Position numbers and translations under genes: made by a program
The notes under the pieces: model-generated
What the model was told of the DNA's origin: nothing
Databases searched by the model: none
The model's input: only the letters and a program-made list of their open reading frames with translations
DNA from: Warburgia ugandensis
Taxonomy: Eukaryota; Streptophyta; Magnoliopsida; Canellales; Canellaceae
Reading direction: 5' to 3'
Assembly (NCBI GenBank): GCA_035236585.1
Contig: CP141139.1
Span: forward strand, 52,955,217-53,019,216
DNA length: 64,000 nt
Part shown: positions 40,366-51,378 of the stretch, one piece after another
Numbering within the stretch: the stretch's first letter is position 1
Layout: each line of letters begins with the position of its first letter

Positions 40366-42466
40366 ATTATGGGTATTCATATTCCCAAGTACCACCAAAC
40401 AATCTTGTAAATCTTCCTTACAAGATAAACAATAAATAACATGTATCATTGCATGAATATTTAAATTTTTGTTCAAAACATAGCATACATATTTAACTTT
40501 GTTCATCACATATTATAAAGAAACTCATTATAAAATCAAAATGCAAATATACTGAAAACATAACAATCTTAATTCCACTTACCTAGTGTGACGTTTACCT
40601 ATTCCACTAGTTCAAAACCATCAAATCTACTTACTGATCAGTGGTTAAGATTTGACTGTTCAAGCTTTTATTCTTGATTACTTTCAAATCTTCAAAAGAT
40701 ACACAAATTTCTTTTAAAATTCTTCATCATTTATAATATAGGTTTTATGTGATTATCTACGGCTAAGATCAATTGTAGATCACTTTTCCATCAATACTTA
40801 GCATAGATTAGCACAATCATGACCATTCAATCTATTGACCGGTCTTTCCCAATTGTGGATCATCGATTAGATCTTTAACAATTTCTAAGAGCATAGATCT
40901 GTACTGTTAATTATCAATCCATGGTTTGAATCCCACTTTTAACATATGAAATTTCTGATATGCAAGCTTACAAATTACTCTTTCATGGTTTGGTAAACCT
41001 AAATCTCTTTATCTACAACTAGATTCAGACTTTTCACACAACTTCAATGGTCATACACATTTAAATTTTCAATTTTCAATTTCCAATCGATCCAATCATT
41101 TGATCAAGTATTATAGGATAAGAATGGTGATTAACAGATTCAATGGCTATATATCTAATAGAAATTTGATGATTGGCAGCTGCCGAGATCACTAATTTGT
41201 GGACTAGTAGTTGGATCGAGGGTTATATGTCTAAATTTGTTGATTAGACAGTTTTAGACACTAAATCTCACCTACAAGATTTTAATTATGTTTAATTTTT
41301 CATTAAATTTCTAGTGATTTTACAATTTACAATGCACGGTATTGACCTTGCCTACAATTGCATTGATCATCATTCAACAGATTGTTAAAGATCATCGGAT
41401 CGTTGTTGGATGGTCAAAGATTGGCACGATCATTGTTGTACGTCACTGTCGCATCTAGATCTCCATTGGATCAACCCCAATCGTCCATTTTCTTGAAAGG
41501 TTTTGTTCGTGACGTTGAGAGAAATACAGTGAACGGCTCAAATCACCAATCCGAGTTGCTTTCACCCTCGTGCGCATAGTACCCTCCAACTGTTCACTGT
41601 CGACAAAGTTCTGTCACTAATGATGGAAAGGAAGGGGAAAAGCACTGTCAGAGGGAGAGAAAACCTAGCATAGTGGGCTGAATCAGGGGAGCGCGCTGGT
41701 CCGCTGCATCAATGGGGAAATTATCGGCGAAGAAGGCTTTTCTGGGTTTTTCTGATTAGCTTCGCTTGAGGGAGAGGTGAACGAGGGAAAGAAAGGAGTA
41801 TCACGATCGCGTGTTATCGACGGTGGGGCTTGACCACGCAGTGCAGCACCTCAGGTGACATCGGCTGACTGTCCCGGGCGGGCGACGTGCGTGAAGTTTT
41901 GGGAAGAAGAAAAGTAGAAAGGGGCGAGTACGTGGGTTGCGTAGCGTCAGTTGCCGACATCCTGTCATCCGATCAAGGAGAGGGAAAAATGACATAGTTG
42001 GGCGCGATGCGTTCTAACCTGATTGAGTTAGAGGGACGAGCTAGGCTCAAGCCGCAATGTCAGGCGCGCCGGTGGTCGATGGTGAGTGGTCAGAGAGGGA
42101 GAAGGTGAGAGAGAAGGGTGAGAGAAAACCACATCGGGTTTCTGTTTAGAGGAATGACATTGTCAAAACGACACTTCTCTTTTTCTATAATGACTAGTTT
42201 TATTATTATTTTTATCTTATTTTTACTAAAACACCTCTATTCTAAATGCTAAACATAAACTCCTTCGTTCGAACTCTAGTTTCAGCATTCTTGGATTCGC
42301 TTTTCCGAATATATTTAAAATTTAAAATTTTAAAGTCTAATTATGAGTTTGTGAACTAGTAATTTCATGAAATGCAATTTTATTAAAATTTAACTCCTTA
42401 CTCTATTCTAATCATAAGTGAAATATAATTACATGTTAAAGAGTTAAAAAAATGCAAGTTGTTACA

Positions 42467-42710
42467 GCTATAGACGAGGCCATTGATGCTACCAGAGGAA
42501 GCCTCGGCAGATCATTTCCATCCTCAATCCCACGTTCAGCAAATAGCGAGGATGATAGCTTTGTGAGCCAGATGGGGGCTTCTCCATGTTTTTCCACTGA
42601 CAACCCTGGCTTCAGTTGATTTTCAGCAGCAGTTTTTTTCCTGTTTGCTGGTATGTTTTCTGCTTCTGTAGCTCCTCTATGTTTGGTTCGGTCCATGTCA
42701 GCTCAAGTTC
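42467..42710 (-). other. Possible gene fragment cut by an LTR
   Basis: Minus-strand open frame starting at the ATG at 42,694-42,696, preceded in frame by a stop. It runs through KPGLSVEKHGEAPIWLTKL and SLFAERGIEDGNDLPRLPL to the LTR edge at 42,466, then ends in LTR sequence. The composition is less AT-rich than the surroundings and the peptide looks gene-like, but I recognise no family. It may be the start or an internal exon of a gene whose rest was separated by the LTR, or a chance frame. Confidence 0.3.
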
Positions 42711-43097
42711 TTAATACAAATATGTCTTTCCCTCAAAAGAAAATGAAAACGAAAAAATGTAGAACATTACTAATTTTTTAAGCTGGAACACGTTCATGTT
42801 ATCTGAAGATCACTCAAATTCTCACAAAAGTGCATGAAAAGGGCAAGAGAACTTCCAAACGATATAATATATCTACCGACCTGAACTACACTGAAACAAA
42901 GACATAAAAAGCAAAAGACATGTAGAAAGAACAAAGAGACACCAGCTTTTATCAAGATGCTGATCCTAACGAACTAGTAGGGATAGGCAAGACCATCAGA
43001 AAGAGCAATGTTTAAAAAAGAAATATTATAAAGAATTGACCACCTCCTAGTTTAATCGCCCAATAATGGTAACATCTATCTTCTGATGTTCTTTTCT
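42711..43097 (-). other. Region between the gene fragment and the UGDH stop
   Basis: Noncoding and AT-rich. It should contain the UGDH 3' untranslated region, read leftward from 43,097. No unambiguous polyadenylation signal was identified. Confidence 0.5.
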
Positions 43098-44540
43098 TTA
43101 TGCTACGACTGGCATGTCCTTGAGCCATGAATCCAGAGGCTTCCCAATGGAGTAGACAATGAACCCAATCTTCCTCAACTTCTCAGCATCAATGATGTTG
43201 CGCCCGTCAAAAACAAATGCCGGCTTCTGCATGTTCTCATAGATTTTCTCATAATCGAGAGACTTGAACTCGTCCCATTCAGTCAAAATGCAGATTCCAT
43301 GAGCATCCTTAGTAGCTTCATACGCATCCCAGACAACTTTCACTTGCTTCACTGCAGTAGGACTCATCGGCTGGAGGTGAATTGGGTGATCCCAATCAAA
43401 CTTGTTCATGGAGAGATCTCGCTGGATCTGATCCTCGGTCACTTGCGGATCATAGATGTTGATGTTGGCCTTGTCTCCTAATAGCCCCTTGCAGACATCA
43501 ATGGCAGGTGTCTCTCTGGTGTCACCCGTGTCTTTCTTGAATGCAAACCCGAGAACTGCTATCTTCTTGCCCGAGACTGTGTTGAACATGGAAGACACAA
43601 CCCGGTTCACAAATCGGTTCTTCTGGTAGTCATTGATCTTAATCACTTGCTTCCAGTAGTGAGAAACCTCTGGGAGCCCATTACACTCACAGATATAGAC
43701 GAGGTTGAGTATATCTTTTTGGAAGCAAGAACCACCAAATCCAACACTGGCATTGAGGAACTGCGGCCCAATTCTTGAGTCCTTGCCTACAGCATAGGCA
43801 ACCTCTGTCACATCAGCACCAGTGGCCTCGCAGAGTGCAGACATGGCATTGACGGATGAGATCCTCTGAGCTAAGATTGCATTGGCAGCAAGTTTTGAGA
43901 GCTCAGCAGACCAGAGGTTGGTGGCTAAGATGCGCTCCTCAGGTACCCAGTGAGCATAGACATCTTTCAAGGCTTTAATGGCTTTCTGACCTTCTGGAGT
44001 CTCTCTGCCTCCAATGAGAACCCTATCAGGTTTGAAGAGATCTTGAATTGCAGTCCCCTCGGCAAGGAATTCAGGGTTTGAGAGGATCTGGAAATTTATG
44101 CCTTTGCTGTTGTGGGTAAGGATCTTCTCAATTGCCTCAGCTGTTTTCACCGGCACGGTGGATTTCTCAACCACAATCTTGTCAGATTTGGAAACATCAG
44201 CAATCATACGAGCAGCACTCTCCCAGTAAGTCAGATCAGCAGCCTTACCAGCCCCAAGACCACGAGTTTTAGTTGGAGTGTTGACTGAAACGAAGATAAT
44301 GTCTGCTTCAGATATGTGCTTTTCTATGTCAGTACTGAAGAACAAATTCCTCCCTCTGCATTGCTTGACGACATCGTCAAGGCCAGGCTCATAGATTGGG
44401 AGTTGCTCACTGTTCCAGGCTGCAATTCGGGCTACAGAAATATCAACAACAACCACCTCAATTGATGGGCATTTGAGTGCAATGACGGCCATTGTCGGGC
44501 CTCCGACATATCCAGCACCAAGGCAGCAGATCTTCACCAT
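43098..44540 (-). CDS. UGDH: UDP-glucose 6-dehydrogenase
   Basis: Intact 480-codon frame. The cytosolic enzyme oxidises UDP-glucose with two NAD+ to UDP-glucuronate, the precursor of pectin and hemicellulose sugars (glucuronate, galacturonate, xylose, arabinose). Visible features: NAD-binding GAGYVG at residues 8-13 of the N-terminal Rossmann fold; [10 protein letters not shown] at 155-164, including catalytic Glu157; Lys216 and Asn220 of the active site in the central helix; [10 protein letters not shown] with the nucleophilic Cys272 and Asp276; and the C-terminal nucleotide-binding fold with [16 protein letters not shown] (331-346). All residues known to be essential in the family are present. 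Length equals the plant norm, and there is no coding intron, as usual for plant UGDH. Codon use and base composition differ sharply from the AT-rich flanks. Start chosen at [14 protein letters not shown], the conserved plant N-terminus. Confidence 0.98.
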   Translation of the reverse strand: MVKICCLGAGYVGGPTMAVIALKCPSIEVVVVDISVARIAAWNSEQLPIYEPGLDDVVKQCRGRNLFFSTDIEKHISEADIIFVSVNTPTKTRGLGAGKAADLTYWESAARMIADVSKSDKIVVEKSTVPVKTAEAIEKILTHNSKGINFQILSNPEFLAEGTAIQDLFKPDRVLIGGRETPEGQKAIKALKDVYAHWVPEERILATNLWSAELSKLAANAILAQRISSVNAMSALCEATGADVTEVAYAVGKDSRIGPQFLNASVGFGGSCFQKDILNLVYICECNGLPEVSHYWKQVIKINDYQKNRFVNRVVSSMFNTVSGKKIAVLGFAFKKDTGDTRETPAIDVCKGLLGDKANINIYDPQVTEDQIQRDLSMNKFDWDHPIHLQPMSPTAVKQVKVVWDAYEATKDAHGICILTEWDEFKSLDYEKIYENMQKPAFVFDGRNIIDAEKLRKIGFIVYSIGKPLDSWLKDMPVVA

Positions 44541-45394
44541 CTTTCTTTGTTTCTTTTCTACCTAAAACCTGCACACAGAAAAGAAAACATATCACAAACT
44601 GAGAAAAGGGTACAGCAGTATAGTTTGCATTCTGGGTGAATTTTTTTTCTCGCAATGCCATCCTTTCAGTTATTCCAGAATCAAAACCTAGGGCTGGATA
44701 ACTTTCTTTCGAACTAGTTCTATTTGAAGTATTCTAGTTTACAGAAATGTTCAAAGAAGAGTCTATTAATGTCAGGAATTAAAAGCTAAAGTTCCTTGCA
44801 TTTTTATGTGATTGCCTCTCACGGTCTAATCAATGCAAAACCAACATTTAAAAAAGGAAAAAAAAGAAAAGAAAAAAAAAGAAAAAAGAGTAAAAAGCAA
44901 ACTTGGACTTGATGAGAATATCCTAGTCCTGAGTCTCATTCAAGAGCACTGTAATTTCTAGTTTAAAAGCTATCGCATTCTAAGTTTTCAGAGTACACAA
45001 GCAAGTTTCCAAGTAGGTTCAACTGACCATTTCAGATTTTTGGGAGTTCAGTTGAGTCTAACAAATACTCTATCAACTTCTGGATATAGTTATTCTACCC
45101 AGTGTAGGCCACTTTCTGGTACACCATCAAGGTTCTTGGAGACACTGATCAGGTCATGCTTAACAATGATTGTCAAGTTACCAGCATAAATAAGAGAACC
45201 ATATTTTTCAAATCTGTAGTACAAGCTAAAATTCAACAATGAGGAAGGAAAGTGTGGATCCAGTAAGGGGAGGAGATAGATCATGAATTTGTATCACAGG
45301 CAGAATTCTTCAAACAAAAGGGGGAAAATCAAAGAAGAAATTGATCTCGGAATATGCTTTGCATGAATAGGTCAAGCACGGGTTGTTTCTAGCA

Positions 45395-45396
<2 letters not shown>

Positions 45397-45446
<50 letters not shown>
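45397..45446. repeat. (AT)25 microsatellite
   Basis: 50 bases of uninterrupted AT immediately left of the first SINE, inside the UGDH leader intron. Confidence 0.97.
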
Positions 45447-45448
<2 letters not shown>

Positions 45449-45449
45449 C

Positions 45450-45584
45450 GGGGAGCCTTGGCGCAACGGTAAAAGTTGTCATTGTGTGACCTTAAGGTCA
45501 TGAGTTCAAGGCGTGAAAATAGCCTCTTGCAAAATGCAAGGTAAGGCTGTGTACTTTAGGCCCATGTGGTCAGCCTCTTGCAAG
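45450..45584 (+). mobile_element. Au-type SINE, copy 1 (3' truncated)
   Basis: Begins GGGGAGCCTTGGCGCAACGG, the characteristic head of the plant Au SINE family. It has a tRNA-like pol III A box (TGGCGCAACGG, 45,459-45,469) and B box (GTTCAAGGC, 45,504-45,512). It matches copy 2 closely up to CCCATGTGGTCAG, then ends in CCTCTTGCAAG and a short AT run. The 3' part (PyCCCGAACCCCGC...) is missing. Opposite in orientation to UGDH. Confidence 0.88.
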
Positions 45585-45597
45585 ATATATATATGAA

Positions 45598-45770
45598 GGG
45601 GAGCCTTGGCACAACATTAAAAGTTGTCGCTGTGTGACCTTAAGGTCAGGGGTTCAAGGCGTGAAAATAGTCTCTTACAAAATGCAAGGTAAGGCTGTGT
45701 ACTTTAGGCCCATGTGGTCAGCCCCTTTCCCGAACCCCGCATAGGTGGGAGCTTCGTACACTGGGATTGC
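45598..45770 (+). mobile_element. Au-type SINE, copy 2 (near full length)
   Basis: GGGGAGCCTTGGCACAAC at the head, B box GTTCAAGGC at about 45,652-45,660, and the typical 3' half with TTTCCCGAACCCCGCATAGGTGGGAGC. It ends near ACTGGGATTGC at 45,770. About 173 bases, close to the usual length for the family. The A box is damaged relative to copy 1 (TGGCACAACAT), so autonomous pol III transcription is doubtful. Confidence 0.9.
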
Positions 45771-46535
45771 AAAAAGCGTTTTATGTAGATTGCAAAAACA
45801 GAAAATTAGCAGAAGTTGCAAATGTTACAAAATTCAAACACTACAGACGCACTGAGATTTAGAATACAGAATCAGATCAGAAACATATAAAAGCAAGCAT
45901 CTTCCTTGTTTGGGAAATAAAAAATAATAAGGAGAAAAAACTTTTGAGTTCTGCTAGAAAAAATTTCCCATCTGAGTTTTCACCAAATCATTCGAAACCA
46001 GCTCAGTTCTTTTCTGATGAGTTGATTAAAGAAAGGAAATTGGCTGCACAAATTATAATACAGAGCAAAAAGTAAAAGAAATACACAGAACTGAAAGGGT
46101 TCATCACTGGAACAGCCACCGACATCAGATCCGTTGCAGAAAAACCAAGAAGAGTAACAGATCTGAACATTTCAATACAGATTGTTCAATACATGCAAAA
46201 TTATTCAATAATGATTATAAAGGGAAAAAAGACATAATTGGGCGCCAAACCCACAAAAGGTGAAACCACAAATTCTTCAAGATCAATTTCCATCAGAAGA
46301 GAAGAAAACAAAATATAAGAGACGATAAACAGAAACACACTGTAATCTTTCATAAAAGAAACAAAAAAAGGACAAAAACAGCTGCACCTCTGTTACATGA
46401 ACAATTCACATTGCAGATCAGCGAAAGCTAAATAAAAAACCATACAAACAAACAAAACCGACAAATGAAAACAGATCAGGGAACCCATTGGCAGAATGAA
46501 TACAGAGATGTAACAGAAGTTGGGATCAGCATTAC

Positions 46536-46760
46536 CTTCAGAGAGAACTGTTACTTCCCTCTTCTCCAAAGTAATTGAAAGGGGGAAGAAGAGAGAGAGA
46601 AAATTGGTCTCCTAGATATTCACAATGGAAGAGAACCCAGATCTACTTTTGTGCAGGAAAATAAGATGACCTCAGCTTCTATAAATACCCGAACTCACTT
46701 GAGATCTAGCCTTTGCTTTGCCCCAAACTAACACAGCAAAGTCAGATTTTAACAGCCCAG
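46536..46760 (-). promoter_or_regulatory. UGDH promoter and non-coding first exon (predicted)
   Basis: On the minus strand a TATA box, TATTTATAG (complement of 46,679-46,687), is followed about 30 bases on by the likely transcription start near 46,650. The leader then contains a CT-rich stretch (complement of about 46,580-46,605) and ends at the intron donor at 46,536. Start site and exon extent are predicted from these signals only. Confidence 0.6.
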
Positions 46761-47825
46761 CTGGATTATTCAACGCGTTTTCAGCCGTACCACCTTCCAC
46801 AAACAACACAAAACCAAATAGTAGACATAAAAAGGACTAAACCAAATCAAATTTCCAATAAAGCCAAAATCTTTAGAGAAAAGACCAAATCAACAACCAA
46901 ACGTTTTCTAGCGGAGCACTGACTAACACTGACAAGCAAAGGCAAGGGTAGAATAGGAAGTGCATGCAATTAGAGTACATATTTCCACAGAAAAGGAAAG
47001 TCCCTATAAAGAGGCCCAATTTTTAATAAACTTGTAAGATCAAACTCCAAAGTAAAGGAGGGGAGAAAGGGGTTTTAGTTGTCATAATACTTTTGACATT
47101 TTTGGCAAAAATACGGGAAAGCTTGGAAACCCGGTAAAGGCGTTAATGGGATGGTCAAAAACAGTTGAGTGAAATCGAAGCCATGCCATGATTGATCTAC
47201 AGTTGGAAACTCATATTCCAAAATAACCAAACGTGGTATGGCCCAAGGAAATGCCAGACTACCAGCAAAAAGGGCCAAAAACCAAACGTCAACAACACTA
47301 CATGATAGAAAATGAAGAAAGCAATAGCTGGGTTTGTCTTAGATGGGCCGCTACAAGCGTTAGGAATTAACTTTTTGTATGGCCTTTTTATAATAGTTTT
47401 AAGGAATGAGAAAATGGGAATATCTTAGCAGCTGGATTATTTTATTTGGGATTTTGGTTCCCTAGACAATCACTATTTTAATATAGAGTTAAGAGGTAGC
47501 TGTTTTTCTGTTGAAAATTGAAATTCCCCTGACTAGTTATTTAATGGCCAATAAGTATTTCTTAAAATTTTAAAGAAAATTAATTAAAACTCTTTAATTA
47601 ACTGCTTGAAGATACATTAATATTATCCAATATGGATTATTTGTGTGATTTTTCTGATCCCAATCCATCGCTACCAATCGAAGGGTTTAATTGATATACG
47701 GTTATGATGTTAAGGATTGAAATACTAAGCATGGCATCCTATTGGATCATCTGATTGTTGTATAATGATTATACGTTTCTTTGATTGGAGATTATAGACC
47801 TACTTCTTCCTTTTTCTTATTATTT

Positions 47826-47862
<37 letters not shown>

Positions 47863-49954
47863 TGGCATCTAATTTTCAAATGAGTGATATCTTCCCAAAA
47901 TACATTGTTTTTTTTTTGTTTAATTGGGTGTCTGAAAAAAAACAAAAAAAACGTATCCAGATCCATTTTTACCTAATATTTAATTTATTTTTAAAAATTT
48001 ATACAAAACAGAGTCCTAGCACGGAGCCATCCGTAAATAATACGGTCTCTTAGCATCGCATGAAAATGACACCGTAGGTCTTTTCAGTAAGAAATCTAGT
48101 CGTATGATCTAATTAATTTGACTCTGTTATACCACATTTAGGGAGCGCCATATGGCGAAATCGCGCCTGGATCCCAATTGGAAGGCCTGCTCTGTCTCCA
48201 TTCAACGTGCAGTTAGATGCACGTTATATTTACCATCTTATTTGAAGGGAAAAAAAATGATTAAAGAGATTCATCAATCAGACTCTTAAACCAGTCTCAC
48301 CCCATAATGTATAAAAATAAATAAAATACTAAATGGAAATGTGTGGTACTTGAAAGAGCATTTGGGTCAATTAAGAAAGGTCAATACATGTTTGGCATCT
48401 TAAGAAACCCAGAAAGTACAATCCCCATAAATCTTAGTTTTTTTTTTTTTTTTTCCCTTTTGTCGGCCAAGAATTACAAAGCAAACTGTGCAGAAGTTAT
48501 ATCCTAATTCCTAAATCAATTTAAAATCTTCCTCATACGGGGAAGTGTCCCTTCAACCCTTTAATCAAGTGTAATAAGGAGAAGCACCTTATTGTTTGGG
48601 ACTAACTGCACTAAAAGACTTTTGGGGGTCATGCAAATTTAGTTTGTTGCTTCCAACTACCTAAATCAATAGTTTAATCTGCACACAAAGTACAGCGTTT
48701 ACCATTAATATAGAAACAATTCACCAGAAACAATAATGTCCTTCAACAGAAGACCTTACTCTAATTGTTTCCTTCAAATTACATAAATTAATAGTTCAAA
48801 CTGCAACAAAGGTACAATCCTTCCAGAGCGGCATAGCGCGGCTGGAAATTAAACATTCACTCCTTAAGACGTACATTCAAGTCATCGGATCTCTGTTAGT
48901 AACAGTTAAATGGAGTCATTTTGTCATGTACATACTGCTCTCAAAAGTTGGACATTTATCCTTTGATATAGGAATCCATGTACCAAAACAATAAAATCCT
49001 TCACTTCAGTACAGCTTTGCCTTCATGAGAACTGCAGTCAAATCCTTTGATCGCATTATAGCTTTTGAATTATGTCAATTATTTAGACATAAGCATTCAC
49101 TGTTCTGTGAGTGGGTTCTCCACAAACCATGGCCGGGTACCAAGACCTACAACAGCAACTTATGTTCACAGGGCTAGAAGGATTCCGCAGTCATGCAGCT
49201 TGCTTAACAGTCGCTTTTACAGGGCCGACATGCCACGATTGAATGGATGACCACAAGTCCATCCCACTGCTGCTGATTTGGCAATAATTCTTCCAAGAAA
49301 TTTTGGGGAACTGCTGAAATGTTTGGGGAAAAAAAGAAGAAGAAAAAAAAACGTGATTAGGATGTGAATTTCATTTTTAAATAGATTTACAAATAATAAT
49401 TTGAAGATTTTACTAATTATTCATAAAATATATGCTGAATTTGGTAAATTGTAGATGACTATTATAAATTCCATTTAACTTGATAAAAATTAATTGCATT
49501 TGAAAATTGTGGGAACTTCTATTCGATTTTAAAGAGAAAACTTTTCATGAAAAAGTCGGAAATTTTCAAGTAAAAAAGAAGAAGAAATGATTCAATTAGC
49601 TATGATTACACCTATGAAACCGCCAAAGGGTAAATTGTTGACTGTTGTGTGACTTTATCTCGCAGATGCGAATGGACCATGTGACTTGGCCTGTCGATGG
49701 TCTGTCCAACAATCTCAATCACACACAAATTTCTTCCTGTGGTCCCACGGAGTCATACTAGCTCAAAATGGGATTGCTTTCATAGTCAAAACCCCTAGAA
49801 ACAATCCTAAACCTAAAAGGGGTTCTCACATTAGAACCTGCTTAATGGACGACCGTCCTTCTAACATTTCCTTTCTGTATGTACTTCTAACACAATTGGA
49901 AGTTGAAACAGGAAAATAAATTAGGGTTGGTAGTGGGGTGGGTCAAACTCATGA
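46761..49954. other. Intergenic region upstream of UGDH
   Basis: No gene or recognised repeat, apart from the TA microsatellite at 47,828-47,861 and a poly-T tract at about 48,440-48,455. Short open frames (for example 49,065-49,250 and 49,686-49,919) lack recognisable motifs. Distal UGDH promoter elements may lie at its left end. Confidence 0.5.
47828..47861. repeat. (TA)17 microsatellite
   Basis: Uninterrupted TA dinucleotide run, directly visible. Confidence 0.95.
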
Positions 49955-49962
49955 CCCTCCTT
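49955..49962. repeat. Target site duplication, left copy
   Basis: CCCTCCTT, identical to 63,132-63,139 immediately after the right terminal repeat. An 8-base duplication is the hallmark of hAT-superfamily insertion. Confidence 0.93.
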
Positions 49963-49974
49963 TAGGGATGGCAA
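49963..49974 (+). repeat. hAT terminal inverted repeat, left
   Basis: TAGGGATGGCAA. It pairs with 63,120-63,131 at 11 of 12 positions; similarity ends after that. Confidence 0.9.
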
Positions 49975-50195
49975 AATATGATATGATATGACACAATAAC
50001 ACGACTTGAACCCGACACGGATTTAGCAGGTTAGGGTTGAGCCTTATCGTGTTCGTATCATTTTCGGGTTGACCAGAAAATGACATGTCATAAATCATGT
50101 CGTGTTCAGGTCAATTAATGTTGACTTGTCTTGTGGATCTGTATGATATGCAACTTGGTAAAACTTCAAGTTGAACTAAATGATGCAAACACTAA
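49975..50195. promoter_or_regulatory. Left subterminal zone of the hAT element
   Basis: Contains ACACGACTTGAACCCGACACG and TCATGTCGTGTTC words that recur in both orientations in the right subterminal zone. In hAT elements such clustered subterminal motifs bind the transposase; that role is inferred here. Confidence 0.6.
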
Positions 50196-50196
50196 A

Positions 50197-50505
50197 TATG
50201 ACGGTTCTGAGTAACAGTCCTATATTTTAACTAATAAAAGACAGGACAATACGTTATATAGGACGGTTACTATGTAACCGTCGTATTTAATATCAAAGGC
50301 TATAGGACAGTTAAGACAAAACCGTCCTATATTTTATACGTTCTATAAGATGGTTGATAAGTAAGCGTCTTACATTTATATGTTATATAGGACAGTTATT
50401 AAGTAACCGTCCTATATATTAGAACATATTATAGGATGGTTATTTTTTAACCGCCCTATAATATGATGATATAAGACGGTTACCAAATACCCATCCTATA
50501 TTTGT
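50197..50505. repeat. Palindrome array A
   Basis: About seven imperfect palindromes of roughly 30-35 bases, each of the form TATAGGACGGTTA-spacer-TAACCGTCCTATA, spaced about 40-50 bases apart. Clear members are at 50,258-50,287 and 50,388-50,420. The motif style resembles the subterminal repeats of plant CACTA elements. Confidence 0.88.
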
Positions 50506-51378
50506 AAAAAAAAAAAAACTATATTTTGATCAATCTAACTAATCTACAGGCTTTAAAATTCTACTATGATCATTGATCTTGAGGTTTTGATATGTCTTGG
50601 ATCCATCCATTGAATCAGATTTTTATTTTAAGATCATCCTAATTGTGATCCATTACTGTTGGAATAGACTTTTTTAGTAATTACCTACATTACTGCCCAA
50701 GTGTCCATTGTGTGACTCCATAGACAATTCTCTCTTTCCATTACCCACCCATTAGGCATTAGTCCATGATCCATCCATTAAACACAACTTCACTCATAAG
50801 TCCTCACATATCAAAAGTTCAAAACCCTGTCTTGACTCTTGAAGGTTTGAAGGCTTGTACACACCAACCTACCATCATTAAAATTTTGAAATAGACCAAG
50901 TACACTGTACTGAACACACAATCACATTGACACATATATACTTGAATCAAAACAAAAAATGGAATACAACCATAGTAATGGACTGTGTGTCAAAATCACA
51001 CATTCACATTCAACCTACTATATTTACAATCATTGTACACATTCACTTCTGCTCCTGTGCTCCATACAGTTCACATTGAATTGAACAAATAAAAGCACCC
51101 TCAATCACCCATACTGTACATGATACAACCCATCTGCCTCTCTAAACCATCATTGAAAATTGATGATCAACCCATCTGTTGATCAAAACACCAACTTCCC
51201 AATCACATGATTGAAATTTGGAAGTTTGAAACAAAGAAAGCATATACATTGAAATAGTGTACTTCAATCAAAGGAAAAATAGAACACATCCATTGAAATG
51301 AACTTATCTTTGTATTATATTTGAGTAAAATGTATATACATGAATGATGATACTGATACATACATTTACATTATTGAA
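50506..51378. other. Noncoding segment between array A and the TNPA-like gene
   Basis: No gene recognised. Rich in CACATTCAC/CACATTGA words. Probably the 3' flank of the minus-strand TNPA-like/ULP1 pseudogene. Confidence 0.4.

Larger units (their letters stand above)
38961..42466 (-). mobile_element. Related chromovirus-type LTR in opposite orientation
   Basis: On the minus strand it begins TGTAACAACTTGC at 42,466. Some 300 bases in, at about 42,170, it has the block GTGTCGTTTTGACAATG, corresponding to GGGTCGTTTTGATAATG in the Del/Tekay LTRs (30,690-30,710). About 3.5 kb without coding regions runs to the tail-to-tail junction with the truncated 3' LTR. It contains a tandem-repeat block at 39,656-40,262, a CA microsatellite and a GC-rich, CpG-rich section at 41,500-42,100. 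No matching target duplication or clear 3' LTR end is seen at the left side. Confidence 0.55.
44569..46535 (-). other. Leader intron of UGDH (predicted)
   Basis: Read on the minus strand, an exon ending CTCTGAAG is followed by the donor GTAATG (complement of 46,530-46,535). The acceptor CTGTGTGCAG lies at 44,569-44,578, 28 bases upstream of the ATG. Plant UGDH genes commonly have one intron in the 5' untranslated leader. The roughly 1.97-kb intron holds an AT microsatellite and two SINE copies. An alternative acceptor (TTTTAG, 44,562) is possible; cDNA would decide. Confidence 0.7.

Noticed and set aside
45450..45520. tRNA gene suggested by A and B boxes
   Set aside because: The sequence is the tRNA-derived head of an Au-type SINE; no cloverleaf or acceptor stem closes.
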